From Aliiroseovarius sp. S1339 (GTDB lineage Bacteria > Pseudomonadota > Alphaproteobacteria > Rhodobacterales > Rhodobacteraceae): a stretch of DNA of 64,000 nt. The stretch's first letter is position 1, and each line of letters starts with the position of its first letter. Where the stretch lies: the NCBI RefSeq assembly GCF_023195695.1, contig NZ_JALPQG010000001.1, positions 186,001 through 250,000 of the forward strand, given 5' to 3'. The notes below the pieces were generated by a model. The model saw nothing but the letters and a program-made list of their open reading frames with translations, searched no databases and was not told where the DNA came from. Below, piece after piece: positions 1-9,931 of this stretch. The position numbers and the translations under genes were made by a program.

Positions 1-43
1 GCGGGGTTACTGTGACCTGAGATTCGACAGAAGTGAGGCCACA

Positions 44-967
44 ATGGCAGACAACACTGGCGCTCCGGGCCGCCCGCCTGCAGGCGTTATGACGGCGTTG
101 CATCCCGGCATCCGTCGGATCATCGCGCCCAACCCGTCGCCGATGACCTATTGGGGCACCAACACTTTCATTCTGGGTGAAGGCGACGTGGCGGTGATCG
201 ACCCCGGCCCGGCTGATCGGGCGCACATGGACGCGATCCTATCGGGCCTTGCACGGGGCGAACGTGTGACAGAAATTCTGGTCACCCACGCCCATCTTGA
301 CCACTCGCCACTGGCTCGGCATTTGTCCGAGGCGACGGGTGCACCCGTAATCGCCTTCGGCAATGCCCGTGCCGGGCGCAGCGCGGTTATGCAAGACCTT
401 GTCGCGCGCGGGCTGAAGTCTGGCGGCGAAGGCGTGGACGCAGGGTTCACGCCGGACATCTGCGTTGCGGATGGCGAATTTTTTCAGGCCGGCGGTTTTG
501 AAATCGAAGTTATCTGGACCCCGGGCCACTTCTCTAATCACCTCAGCTTTGCCACACAAGGTATTGTTTTTACGGGCGATCACGTCATGGGCTGGGCAAG
601 CTCACTGGTTTCTCCACCCGACGGCGATCTGACCGCCTTCATGGCCTCTTGCGCAAAACTCGCCGCTCGGTGCGACCGCATCTACTACCCTGCACACGGA
701 TTGGAGATCACAGATCCAGCCGCGCGCATGGCTTGGCTGATCGCCCACCGCAAGTCGCGCGAAAATGACATACTGGCGGCCCTGTCCCACGCCAGGCCGA
801 TCGCCATCCCGGCCTTAACACGCGCGATCTATACCGACACTCCCGCCCCATTGATACCAGCCGCAGAACGCAATGTCTTCGCCCATCTGATCGACCTGTC
901 GACCCGCAAAATCGTTGCTGCGGAGCCGCAACTTGAGGCCCACGCAGATTTTCGCAGGATCGGCTGA
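44..967 (+). CDS. MBL-fold metallo-hydrolase
   Basis: A 307-residue member of the metallo-beta-lactamase superfamily, of the LACTB2/glyoxalase II-like branch. The zinc-binding motif THAHLDHS is intact near residue 83, a GDH motif lies near residue 179, and a later conserved PAHG follows around residue 219. The C-terminal 80 residues form the small helical domain seen in this branch. The start ATG has a GAGG ribosome site 6 bases upstream. The enzyme is probably a cytoplasmic hydrolase of a thioester, phosphodiester or RNA-type substrate; the sequence does not tell which. It is the last core gene before the tRNA-Asn integration site. Confidence 0.88.
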   Translation: MADNTGAPGRPPAGVMTALHPGIRRIIAPNPSPMTYWGTNTFILGEGDVAVIDPGPADRAHMDAILSGLARGERVTEILVTHAHLDHSPLARHLSEATGAPVIAFGNARAGRSAVMQDLVARGLKSGGEGVDAGFTPDICVADGEFFQAGGFEIEVIWTPGHFSNHLSFATQGIVFTGDHVMGWASSLVSPPDGDLTAFMASCAKLAARCDRIYYPAHGLEITDPAARMAWLIAHRKSRENDILAALSHARPIAIPALTRAIYTDTPAPLIPAAERNVFAHLIDLSTRKIVAAEPQLEAHADFRRIG

Positions 968-1023
968 AAAAACGCTAATAGCTCTTGCGGCCCGGAATCG
1001 CACTTGTTATATCGCCCACGTGT

Positions 1024-1098
1024 TCCGGCGTAGCTCAGCGGTAGAGCAGTTGACTGTTAATCAATTGGTCGTAGGTTCGATCCCTACCGCCGGAGCCA
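1024..1098 (+). tRNA. tRNA-Asn (GTT)
   Basis: A 75-nt cloverleaf. The 7-bp acceptor stem TCCGGCG/CGCCGGA closes the molecule, the D arm reads GCTCAGCGGTAGAGC, the anticodon loop CTGTTAA carries GTT, the T arm reads GTAGGTTCGATCCCTAC, and CCA is encoded. The last 45 bases are repeated exactly at 19561-19605, so the gene is the attachment site of the island that follows and its 3' end has been restored by that island. Confidence 0.97.
1054..1098 (+). repeat. attL: 45-bp direct repeat in tRNA-Asn 3' end
   Basis: The last 45 bases of the tRNA, from the anticodon loop to CCA, recur without mismatch at 19561-19605. The bases just outside both copies differ (A1053 against T19560; A1099 against G19606), which fixes the core length. 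This is the usual crossover region of a tyrosine integrase at a tRNA gene. Confidence 0.93.
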
Positions 1099-1329
1099 AA
1101 TTTTCTTATAGATAACAATCCCGTAGAGATACAATTGCGGGGCGGTATTTTTCTGGATTTTAGCAAAAAGTACCGTAAATCGTGTGAAAATCTCCCTTTT
1201 GGCACATGAACGGGTGAATAACGGGTGAATCCAATTCGGTGGAAGTGAACCGTTTTTTCTCCCTTGTCAGGGGATGATTCTAAAATGGCACATCAACGTA
1301 GCTGTCATGCGAGAGCACTGTCGAAAGCG

Positions 1330-3948
1330 TTAGTTTTTGGCGGAGCCAAGATACTCAGGAAGCTTCACAGGCCACTCGCTCATGAGGATCAAAGTACATG
1401 CAACAGTTTCGCCGCTGTCAGTGATCAGTTCCAACTCTCCACTTGGCTGGGTTTGATCCCATGCGAAGTTGTCGGACAGAACGGATAGAACCTCCCGCTT
1501 GTAGGCAGTGTCCGCATTGTCGAGTTGATCGCCCTTGGTTTCCAAAACAGTCAACCGCCGGTTCCCGTCACCTTTCGTCGCCGCGAAAATGAAGTCGGGG
1601 AAGATGCGGTTGCGTTTCCATCCTTGCAAGCCGTACTGCGCCTTTGCAACATTGCGATGCCACCACACGAGGGCGTCATCCGCGTCCAGATAGACCGCCA
1701 CGTCCCGTTCATCGCCGTTAAGTTCGGCTTGATAGACGGGTGCAAACAGGCTCTTCTCAAGCGCCCCTCCACCGCTTCCCAGAACTTGGTTGGCGTTCAG
1801 CGGCTCCGAAGTGTCCATTTCGAACGGCATAATCCAATTGCGCCCGTCGATACGCAGCCGAAACTGAATGCGCCCGTCAGCCACAGCTTTCTTGAAATAC
1901 GCCTCCGACAGTGCATTACGCTCCGCGTCCAAAGCCTTGCGCGCTTCTTCCACAATCATCGCTGCAAGCGAGCCGATCTTCTCCGGTGTAAATCCGCGAG
2001 CCTCAAGCGCCGCAACCAAATCGGCAATGACCTTTCGGCAAACGAATGGATTGGGAACAAGGTCCGACAGTATCCGAACGGCGAAAGAAGGGTCAAAATC
2101 AGATGTGGCGATGCTTCGTGACACACGCCGCGCTTCAATGGGCGTCTCGCCGTCACTCAATTCAATGCGCTGAACCTGCGCCTCCGCCGCTTGGGCGTTC
2201 TCTGGTATCTTCGCGGCCAACGCAACTGCGTCAAAGCCGGACCAGTCGATTTCCGCCAATATGTCGGTTTCATAGTCGAGGTCTCGCACCTCGTCTCCGT
2301 CCACAAACAGAACCTTCGGCAGATAGATATCTGTCTTCGCAAACTTCTCGCGTCTGGGCAGTTGACGCACCTTTCGTTCACTTCCCGGTGCGTCTGAACC
2401 GCTGACATGAAGCACCAGATCGCCAAGCCCGTCTTTTTCCAAACCGTCTTTGATCGCCTTGACCACGTCACCGGTCGTCGGGTGGTGCGCAATGACATAG
2501 CCTTCGTCCAGCGCGTCCACGCCAGTCTTCAAGGCGTGCGGCTGGCGTAGAATGCGTCCTACAAGTTGCGTCATGGCGTTCAGGTTGGAACTTGCCGCCA
2601 GTGAGCACAGGACATAAGCGAAAGGGCAATCCCATCCCTCTTGCAGCGCCTGCTTTGTGATGATCACGCGCACCCGGTTGTGCGGCGAAAGAAGGTCTAA
2701 GTTCTCAGGCTGGTTCAGATCATTCTGTTCCGCCGTCTTGATCGCAATTTCAGCTTCATCCAACCCGGCGTTCAATAGCCAATCGCGAACGTCTTGCGCA
2801 TGGATGAAGCCGGACTCACGTTGATCCGCACCGGTGCGTTCAACCTGTACCAACATGATTGGCCTAATGTAGCGCCCACTTTCCGCGTGATAGACCGCCG
2901 CTTCCGCTTGCAACTGGTTCAACTTGGTCAACGAAGCGTTCAGCGGCGTATGCCAATCCGCCCCCGGCTTCGTCTCAAGGTTCAAAGGCATCTTGATCAT
3001 GCCTTCGCGGTCAATCTCGCGCCCGGTCACCTCAACCAAGAGGTTCGCATAACGCGCAGGGCGTGGAGCCGCCCCACCGCGTTCGCGCACGTCAATCGGC
3101 GTGGCGGACAGTTCAATCACGATGGATGGGTTGAAGTCGTAGAGCGTCTTGAAAGCGAGGTCAGAGATTGCCTTCTGACCTTCGTCAAGAATCACAACGG
3201 GCCGGATGATCCGGAGTGCGTTTCCCAGCGAGTCCTTGATCATCGCCCACGCGGCCATGCCGTCGCCTTGGTCATAGATCGAGAGGTTCGGTATCGTCGC
3301 TACCAGCGCCTCATGCGCGGCCTGATCCCCTTCGGGTGGCGTGAAGCCATGCACGTCGCCACGGTCCCGGAACATCTTCAAACTGTCCTGCGTCTCGCGG
3401 TTAGCTGATTGCAGCATCAGGACCATGATGCAGAGGTTCTCTTCCACGTCCCGCACGTCCAGCCGGTCAGTCTTTTCAAGAATGCGCACCCGTCCCGCCG
3501 CCGCCCGGTCCAGTGTCTGGCGATAAGGGTGTTGCCTGTTCTTCAAACTTTTGAGCGTCTGGGTGTAAATGGCGTCGTTAGGCACGATCCACAAAACGAA
3601 ACCTGTGTTCTGGCTCAGATAGCGCCCCAAGACACGCGATACAGCGTTTGCGGCAATGAACGTTTTGCCCCCGGCAGTTGGCACTTTGAATGTCACGTTC
3701 GGAACGGGGCGCTCACAGCCGTCAAAGCGCTCTGAGAACGGGATTGCGGCGCGGGAATGGGGCAGCTTGCCTGCCGCCTTCATGTCCTCCCAAGCCTTCT
3801 TGGCAAAGTCCTGAGGCGCAACGTCAAGATCAGGGTCCGCAGCCAGCAAGGCTGCAACTTTGTCGGCCTTGGTCTTCCGGTCTTTCAATACATCCAAATA
3901 GGCGTTGAAAGTGTCGAGTACCCGCGTCTGGTATTCAAGCTCCCGCAT
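1330..3948 (-). CDS. res: Type III restriction enzyme, Res (helicase-nuclease) subunit
   Basis: An 872-residue ATP-dependent restriction subunit. It has an SF2 helicase core with Walker A PTAGGKT near residue 90, the DEAD-box-like motif II LDEGQ near 253, motif III SATP near 279 and a motif VI-type stretch QLVGRILRQP. A C-terminal PD-(D/E)xK nuclease shows PDFIF near 781 and ETKG near 802. With the Mod partner it would cut DNA away from unmodified asymmetric sites. Its start codon overlaps the stop of mod in a TGATG junction, so the two are translationally coupled. Length and all motifs are intact, so the gene is probably active. Confidence 0.93.
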   Translation of the reverse strand: MRELEYQTRVLDTFNAYLDVLKDRKTKADKVAALLAADPDLDVAPQDFAKKAWEDMKAAGKLPHSRAAIPFSERFDGCERPVPNVTFKVPTAGGKTFIAANAVSRVLGRYLSQNTGFVLWIVPNDAIYTQTLKSLKNRQHPYRQTLDRAAAGRVRILEKTDRLDVRDVEENLCIMVLMLQSANRETQDSLKMFRDRGDVHGFTPPEGDQAAHEALVATIPNLSIYDQGDGMAAWAMIKDSLGNALRIIRPVVILDEGQKAISDLAFKTLYDFNPSIVIELSATPIDVRERGGAAPRPARYANLLVEVTGREIDREGMIKMPLNLETKPGADWHTPLNASLTKLNQLQAEAAVYHAESGRYIRPIMLVQVERTGADQRESGFIHAQDVRDWLLNAGLDEAEIAIKTAEQNDLNQPENLDLLSPHNRVRVIITKQALQEGWDCPFAYVLCSLAASSNLNAMTQLVGRILRQPHALKTGVDALDEGYVIAHHPTTGDVVKAIKDGLEKDGLGDLVLHVSGSDAPGSERKVRQLPRREKFAKTDIYLPKVLFVDGDEVRDLDYETDILAEIDWSGFDAVALAAKIPENAQAAEAQVQRIELSDGETPIEARRVSRSIATSDFDPSFAVRILSDLVPNPFVCRKVIADLVAALEARGFTPEKIGSLAAMIVEEARKALDAERNALSEAYFKKAVADGRIQFRLRIDGRNWIMPFEMDTSEPLNANQVLGSGGGALEKSLFAPVYQAELNGDERDVAVYLDADDALVWWHRNVAKAQYGLQGWKRNRIFPDFIFAATKGDGNRRLTVLETKGDQLDNADTAYKREVLSVLSDNFAWDQTQPSGELELITDSGETVACTLILMSEWPVKLPEYLGSAKN

Positions 3949-5663
3949 CAGTCCCGCTCAACCCGGTAGAGTGCAAAGGGCAGCGGCGCGAATTCGACTT
4001 GCAGCCTCTCGTCATTCAACAGCTTCTGACTAACAAAGCGCGCCGGTGCGAAAACAAGATGCGGCTTATCGGGTTTCGCGCCTGCGATCTCGCGGGCGAA
4101 GGACAAAGTCAACGCCGCTTCTTGAGATTTCAGCCAATCCAGATCGTCTTGGTAGATCAGCCAAACGTGGAGGTCTTCGCTTTCACCCAGATATCTTGCT
4201 TCCTGATCTACTCCACTCGGGTCAAGCGGGTGGTTGGTCGCCATGTGAAACAGAAGCGCTCCAAGCTGATCGTAAGCAGGTAGGTTCTGGCCGGTCAGGA
4301 TAGTGTCCATTTCGATTGCGTCGCCAAGGGTACAGTAGGTGAATTTAGCATCGTACCCATTCTTCAATTCATCTGACTGCGCACTTTTGACACCATTGAT
4401 CACACGACGGACCCGTTCGCTTGTGAGGTCTTCGGCGTATTCTTCCATTTCGACCAAGACAAATCGCCGATTGCCCTCGTCGGCTTGATTTAGTTTCAAC
4501 ACAGAATGCGCGGTTGTTCCCGATCCGGCAAAACTGTCTAGGACTATGGCGTTTGGGGTGGCAACAAAGGACAGTAACTGATCAACGAGTTGGGTTGGCT
4601 TCGGGTGGTCAAATGCTTTCTTCTGGTCCGGGAAAATTTCGCGCAATTCGTACGCAGCCACGCGCCCATCTAGTTCGATGACGCTCGGTAGTTTGGATAA
4701 ATAATCTTTGGCATAGACCTTCAATTCAATGATCTTAGTGTGATCCTCACCAAACAGTATTTTTTCCGCTTTCAATAGGTCTTTCATCGTTTCCTCAGGG
4801 AAGCGGTAACCCATCAAAGGTTCTTTGCATGGTTGGCCCGAGTTGGGGTGTATTACGTCGTATCGGTAGCCTTCCTTGCCGGGGTTATGCACACTTTGGC
4901 TGCCTGTATAGACCCCGCCGTGGTCGATGTATTTGTAGCGATCCAACGGCCATAGCTCCTTCTTGTGTTCGCGGAACCAAGAAGTGTAAGCCGCCTGCAA
5001 TTCGTCGTTATCCTTGAATTTCTCAGAAAGGTCATCGCCAACCTCGATAAGAATGTCCTTTACGTCTGAAAGGCGCGACTTCCAAACCTTCTCCACATTC
5101 TCTTTCTGCTTAGCAAAGCAAACAATGTATTCGTGCTCGATAGCGATGCGCGTCGGATTGTTATCCGTGACGTTTTTCCAAACAATTGTCCCGATCCAAT
5201 TGTCAGTATTGCCAGAAATCTCGTCGAGCATCATCCGTAGGCGATAGAGTTCATTATCATCAATGCAGACAAGCATTACGCCATCGTCTGCCAACAAATC
5301 AAAGAGCAGTTTCAGCCTAGGCCACATCATTGCACACCACTTGTCGTGGCGAAGGCCGTCATCAATCCCAATGGGATTGGAGTCCAGCCATTCCTTGATC
5401 ATCGGGGCGTTGACGTTGTCGTTGTAGGCCCAACCCTCGTTGCCAGTGTTGTAGGGTGGGTCGATGAAGATGCAGTCCACCTTGCCCGCATACATGGGCA
5501 TGAGCGCTTTCAGCGCCTTGAGGTTGTCCCCTTGGATGATCAGGTTGCCGTCAAAGGCAACGTCGCCGATCCCCTTCTCAGGATGCGGCACCAACGGGTG
5601 GAACGGCACCGAAAGATGGTGGTTGTAGACGAACTCTTTGCCCTTGAAACTCAACTCGGTCAT
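3948..5663 (-). CDS. mod: Type III restriction-modification methyltransferase, Mod subunit
   Basis: A 571-residue DNA N6-adenine methyltransferase of the beta class. The catalytic DPPYNTG motif (D68) comes before the AdoMet-binding FAGSGTT motif near residue 377, which is the order typical of type III Mod proteins. The region between them (about 150-330) is the variable target-recognition part. I chose ATG 5663 because AAGGGG lies about 7 bases upstream; an in-frame ATG at 5687 is possible. The product methylates the recognition site and forms the complex with Res. The 203 bases upstream are a divergent promoter region shared with the DUF262 gene. Confidence 0.92.
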   Translation of the reverse strand: MTELSFKGKEFVYNHHLSVPFHPLVPHPEKGIGDVAFDGNLIIQGDNLKALKALMPMYAGKVDCIFIDPPYNTGNEGWAYNDNVNAPMIKEWLDSNPIGIDDGLRHDKWCAMMWPRLKLLFDLLADDGVMLVCIDDNELYRLRMMLDEISGNTDNWIGTIVWKNVTDNNPTRIAIEHEYIVCFAKQKENVEKVWKSRLSDVKDILIEVGDDLSEKFKDNDELQAAYTSWFREHKKELWPLDRYKYIDHGGVYTGSQSVHNPGKEGYRYDVIHPNSGQPCKEPLMGYRFPEETMKDLLKAEKILFGEDHTKIIELKVYAKDYLSKLPSVIELDGRVAAYELREIFPDQKKAFDHPKPTQLVDQLLSFVATPNAIVLDSFAGSGTTAHSVLKLNQADEGNRRFVLVEMEEYAEDLTSERVRRVINGVKSAQSDELKNGYDAKFTYCTLGDAIEMDTILTGQNLPAYDQLGALLFHMATNHPLDPSGVDQEARYLGESEDLHVWLIYQDDLDWLKSQEAALTLSFAREIAGAKPDKPHLVFAPARFVSQKLLNDERLQVEFAPLPFALYRVERD

Positions 5664-5866
5664 GCACTGCCCCTTACTGTTTTCCATCTGTCTACACGAC
5701 CGACGAACGCGCCGCCAGATTCGTAATCGCCAACACCTTGGGTTTCCATCAGGTTTCCGCCCTCCCGTATCGATTGCACGTTGAAGACCGATGTTGCGAC
5801 GCGTTAGGGTGTTTCAAATCCCAACGAAGACGCTAACAGCGCCCCAGTGTTCCCGAGGTTTCGAGC

Positions 5867-8119
5867 ATGAGCAAGACTGTCTACAAGAAGATTGACTACG
5901 ATCTGTCCGGCCTGATCTCGGACATCAAGATTGGTGACATTGCCCTACCAGAATTGCAGCGCCCGTTTGTTTGGAAAAACGCCAAAGTACGCAACTTGTT
6001 CGACTCCATGTATCGTGGCTTCCCCGTCGGATTCTTCCTTTTCTGGGAACCGTCCGTTGTCGAAGGCGCTCGGACAATTGGAACCGACGGCAAACAGAAG
6101 ACGCCACGCCTCTTGGTCGTTGACGGGCAACAGCGACTGACTTCGCTCTACGCCGTCATGACCGGCACGCCAGTTATTCGTGAAGGGTATGACGCTGAGC
6201 GGATCGAAATCAGCTTCAATCCGCTGCAAGAGAAATTCGAAGTGGCCGACGCCACGACGCACAATAACCGCCAATTCCTACCCAATATTTCTGTGATCTG
6301 GGACAAGAAAGCGGATTTCGATGATGTTAAGGACGAGTATTTTGCGCGTCTAGCCGAGGTTCAAGAGCTTTCCGATGAAGATCGCAAAAAAGCGCGTTCT
6401 GCTTTGAACCGGTTAGAAAAGTTGAGCACCTATCCGTTCACTGCTTTGGAACTAACAGCCAACGTCAACGAAGAACAAGTTTCCGAGGTTTTCGTTCGAA
6501 TAAACTCCGAGGGAAAGAAGCTCAATCAGGCAGACTTTATTCTGACGCTCATGTCCGTCTTTTGGGATGAAGGACGGGCCGAACTTGAAAAGTTCTGTCG
6601 TGATGCACGCCTGCCTTCAACCTCAACTGCGTCACCCTTTAACTACCTGATGCAGCCCGATCCCGACCAACTCTTACGTGTTTCGGTCGGAGTCGCTTTC
6701 CGGCGCGCGAGATTGCAGTACGTGTATTCAATCCTGCGTGGCAAGGATTTGGAAACCGAAGAATTTAGCGACGAGCGGCGAGAAGAACAGTTTTCTAAGC
6801 TCAAGGATGCGCAATCACGCGTCCTGAATCTTCAATACTGGCATGACTTTCTGAAAGCAATTCGGTTTGCTGGCTACAAGAGCCATAAAATGATCAGTTC
6901 GCAGAACGCCGTATTGTTTGCGTACATCCTTTACTTGCTCGGTCGGACAGAACTGAAATTCGAAGAGCCAGAGCTTCGCCGCTTGATTGCAAAGTGGTTT
7001 TTTGTAACCGGGATGACCGGTCGCTTTACCAGTTCGCCAGAATCTAAGATGGAAGCTGATCTCGCCAAGCTGCGCGAAGTTGAAAACAAGGAACAGTTCA
7101 AAACCGTGCTCGACCAGATTTGTGGTGCAATCACAACAAATGACTACTGGAAAATCACGCTGCCCACTGAACTTGCGACGTCGTCGGCCCGAAGTCCGTC
7201 GATGTTCGCCTATTTCGCATCACTGACAATTCTTGACGCAAACGTGCTGTTCTCTGAACAGAAGGTTGCGGAATTGCTCGATACATCCACCAAAGAGCCA
7301 CGTTCACCAATTGAGCGCCATCATTTGTTTCCACGCGCCTACCTCGACTCAATAGGACGGCAGACCACGACACAGAAGAACCAAATCGCAAATTATGCTC
7401 TCGTAGAATGGGGCGACAACAACAAAATCAGTGACGCCCCCCCTGCCGACTACCTGCCTGATTTTGAAAGCCGCTTTTCAAAGAAGGACTTGGAGCGGAT
7501 GTATTATTGGCACGCTCTGCCAGATGGATGGCCCGAAATGATCTATGAAGATTTCCTTCGTGAACGTCGAGAGAAGATTGCCGCCGTTGTTCAAGACGCA
7601 TTCTCCCGCTTCGAGAAAGGGACAATGGGACAGGCCGCCGAGGATTCGAGGGATATTGCAGAGCTGATAGCCGAAGGTGAAAACGGAACGACGGAATTCA
7701 AGTCCACGCTACGTCGAAACATGCACACGGGCGACAATGATGTAAGGATGGAGAATTCTGTCCTCAAAACTATCGTCGGTTTTCTCAACTCCAAAGGTGG
7801 CGGGACCCTGATTGTGGGCGTGAAGGACGACGGCGAGGCGCTCGGCATTGAAACGGACTCGTTCAAGAATGAAGACCAAATGTACCTTCACATGAACAAC
7901 CTGATCAAAGATCGAATTGGAGCCAAACACATGCTCTACATCCATCCGCATTTCGACGAGTATGACGACAAGCGAGTGCTTGTCGTCGAGTGCCAACCCG
8001 CACGATCACCCGTTTACTTGAAGGATGGAAACGAAGAGAGATTCTACATCCGTTCTGTGGCTGCAACAGTAGAGTTGAAGGGCGGGCAGGCTCAGGACTA
8101 TATCGCTCAACGCTTTTAG
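5867..8119 (+). CDS. DUF262 / HNH (DUF1524-like) / AlbA_2 fusion, probable defence nuclease
   Basis: A 750-residue three-part protein. An N-terminal DUF262 domain has LPELQRPFVW at residues 27-36 and DGQQRLTSL at 86-94, the ParB-like nucleotide-hydrolysing core of GmrS-type proteins. A DUF1524/HNH-like nuclease follows, with ERHHLFPRAYL near 482 and the NYALVEWGDNNK stretch behind it. A Schlafen AlbA_2 domain sits at about 600-745, with TEFKST near 610 and GGGTLIVGVKDDG near 644. DUF262-DUF1524 proteins of the GmrSD family cut modified phage DNA; AlbA_2 binds nucleic acid or nucleotide. It is divergent from the type III pair and probably part of the same defence cargo. The start has GAGG about 9 bases upstream. 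Function is inferred from domains only. Confidence 0.82.
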   Translation: MSKTVYKKIDYDLSGLISDIKIGDIALPELQRPFVWKNAKVRNLFDSMYRGFPVGFFLFWEPSVVEGARTIGTDGKQKTPRLLVVDGQQRLTSLYAVMTGTPVIREGYDAERIEISFNPLQEKFEVADATTHNNRQFLPNISVIWDKKADFDDVKDEYFARLAEVQELSDEDRKKARSALNRLEKLSTYPFTALELTANVNEEQVSEVFVRINSEGKKLNQADFILTLMSVFWDEGRAELEKFCRDARLPSTSTASPFNYLMQPDPDQLLRVSVGVAFRRARLQYVYSILRGKDLETEEFSDERREEQFSKLKDAQSRVLNLQYWHDFLKAIRFAGYKSHKMISSQNAVLFAYILYLLGRTELKFEEPELRRLIAKWFFVTGMTGRFTSSPESKMEADLAKLREVENKEQFKTVLDQICGAITTNDYWKITLPTELATSSARSPSMFAYFASLTILDANVLFSEQKVAELLDTSTKEPRSPIERHHLFPRAYLDSIGRQTTTQKNQIANYALVEWGDNNKISDAPPADYLPDFESRFSKKDLERMYYWHALPDGWPEMIYEDFLRERREKIAAVVQDAFSRFEKGTMGQAAEDSRDIAELIAEGENGTTEFKSTLRRNMHTGDNDVRMENSVLKTIVGFLNSKGGGTLIVGVKDDGEALGIETDSFKNEDQMYLHMNNLIKDRIGAKHMLYIHPHFDEYDDKRVLVVECQPARSPVYLKDGNEERFYIRSVAATVELKGGQAQDYIAQRF

Positions 8120-8317
8120 GAAGTTGGTTGCAGGCATACCTAGTCTCAGTTGCCACATCCCACGCGAAACACTAAAGATTTGGTGTGAGTTTGGGAGTCC
8201 ATCCACTTGCAGGGTTGTAGAAAAAATGACAAGTCGCAGAATTTAGGAGCAAAGGCGATCGGTGGTCACAGTTTTCACCTTGCTCTACGCCAGCACGAAT
8301 GGAGTTTTTAAGCAATC

Positions 8318-9931
8318 ATGGCGGTACATGAAGAACTGGCAAAGACAACTGGACGTTCAGCCGTTGCTGTAGTGTTGATCATGATCTTCATCGTTCTCTG
8401 CATATTCTCCTTCAACAGCATTGCAGGGATAAAAAGACAGCTCTCAGAGGACATATTTGAATTTTCAAAGTTTGCCCCCGGCGTGATATCGCGTACCCAA
8501 GCATTCGATGACAAAGTCCCTTTTGCCACCTGCGTTCTAGCAAGCAACATCTTCTTTTGGGATTCAGATTCGTTTCCGCATTGGGAGAATTTCTCTCGCG
8601 CAAGCTACTTTGATCGAAATGGTGATATCGAAATCCGATTTTCTTTCATGGACCAAAGAGCACGCGGAGAATGCCAAGCAAGCCTTTTCAGTCATCCCGG
8701 TTGGAATGACATTAATGAAATTGATCCAAGTAATCATCTTCGGGAAATTATCCGAGCACTAAACACTGTAAATTCTGAATCGCTCTTTGATGAATCCATT
8801 TCTTCGCAACAGTTAGGTGAGCGCTATGCAACCGCACTGAAAGAAATCGGAATGGAAATCGGCGACATCAGGTCATCACATTTCGAATGGAAAGCTGAGA
8901 CGATCATCTCAATGCTTAGAAGGGGCGAGGAAAGTCACACGGCTATAGCCAACTGGATTGTGTATGAAACCTCTCCATTCTCTGGCGTTTCCGGCTCTGG
9001 CGTGGGTGACTTTGAACTGGCAAACGACGACGACATCGCTCAAAAAATTGACGAATTTCTATTTCGTCAGAGCATCCTGTCGTTGTTTTATGAAACACTC
9101 CCAGATTTGCCCCGCCAAGCAGACATTTGGTCCGTCGCGAACACTCACGCACGAGCGGTTCTTGAGCCGAGTGTGGCCGATTCAAATTTACGCTTGCCAT
9201 TTCTTGGCGTAGGAATTTCATACCGGGATTTTCTAATGGTGTCAGGTGTTGTTCTTGTTTTTTTCCTCTCAATGTTTGGCTCCGTTCAGATTGAGTTTGG
9301 AAACCATCAACGTACACTACTACAACGAGAGCGGTTGGTTGTATTCCCACGTTTGACTTCGCGAAAGAATCCTCTTGAGTTGAATTTTTCATCTGGGTCC
9401 GATTCAATGGCGCGTATGGTATGGGCAGCTTTTCTTGTTGCACCGATATGCATTTTGTCCTTTGCGACATTGTTCAGGTATGACGCATCAAGTGTCGCTC
9501 GAATATCGAACTCTGCGTCCTACTATTTCTCTCGCTATCAAGGTTTAGGTGCTACAATTTTTGATCTTGTGAACTTTCTTAGTTTGCTGATTACTTTTTT
9601 TATTGTCAGAGCGCTTGTTCGCGGCCGATCTCATTTGGAAGATGGAATCGGGTCGAGATTTAGAGGAGTCATATTTTTTGGTAATTTCACTTTTTTAGTA
9701 ATTATTTTATCCAAGCCGCTAATTGACACTCACTCAAAGTACTTTGAGAACTATGCGGGTGATCCAAATCATTGGCAGGATCTATTTTACGGACCAAGGA
9801 TATACGTATTTTCAGCGTACGCTTTGATCTGGCTATTATTTTGCTTAAAGAGATTCTCGGGGAGCGCAAGTGAGTTCTTTCTCGTGTCTGGGGTGGTAAT
9901 CAATGGAGCAATTGCCGTAAGCTTAATGTGA
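8318..9931 (+). CDS. Unrecognised membrane protein of the island
   Basis: A 537-residue protein I cannot assign to a family. One transmembrane segment at about 13-33 is followed by a long soluble part (about 35-300). Six more hydrophobic segments come near 303-325, 368-388, 411-431, 449-466, 488-507 and 518-536. The soluble part is probably outside the cytoplasm, since the short N-terminus carries little positive charge while KR follows the first segment; the topology is uncertain. Base composition is clearly AT-richer than the genes on both sides, pointing to a separate origin. It lies 198 bases after the DUF262 fusion on the same strand. The N-terminal segment, large domain and membrane bundle would fit an effector or sensor of a defence system, but that is a guess. 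Confidence 0.75.
   Translation: MAVHEELAKTTGRSAVAVVLIMIFIVLCIFSFNSIAGIKRQLSEDIFEFSKFAPGVISRTQAFDDKVPFATCVLASNIFFWDSDSFPHWENFSRASYFDRNGDIEIRFSFMDQRARGECQASLFSHPGWNDINEIDPSNHLREIIRALNTVNSESLFDESISSQQLGERYATALKEIGMEIGDIRSSHFEWKAETIISMLRRGEESHTAIANWIVYETSPFSGVSGSGVGDFELANDDDIAQKIDEFLFRQSILSLFYETLPDLPRQADIWSVANTHARAVLEPSVADSNLRLPFLGVGISYRDFLMVSGVVLVFFLSMFGSVQIEFGNHQRTLLQRERLVVFPRLTSRKNPLELNFSSGSDSMARMVWAAFLVAPICILSFATLFRYDASSVARISNSASYYFSRYQGLGATIFDLVNFLSLLITFFIVRALVRGRSHLEDGIGSRFRGVIFFGNFTFLVIILSKPLIDTHSKYFENYAGDPNHWQDLFYGPRIYVFSAYALIWLLFCLKRFSGSASEFFLVSGVVINGAIAVSLM

Noticed and set aside
1264-1488. 74-residue plus-strand frame near the island's left end
   Set aside because: Mostly antisense to the end of res, no motif and no ribosome site.
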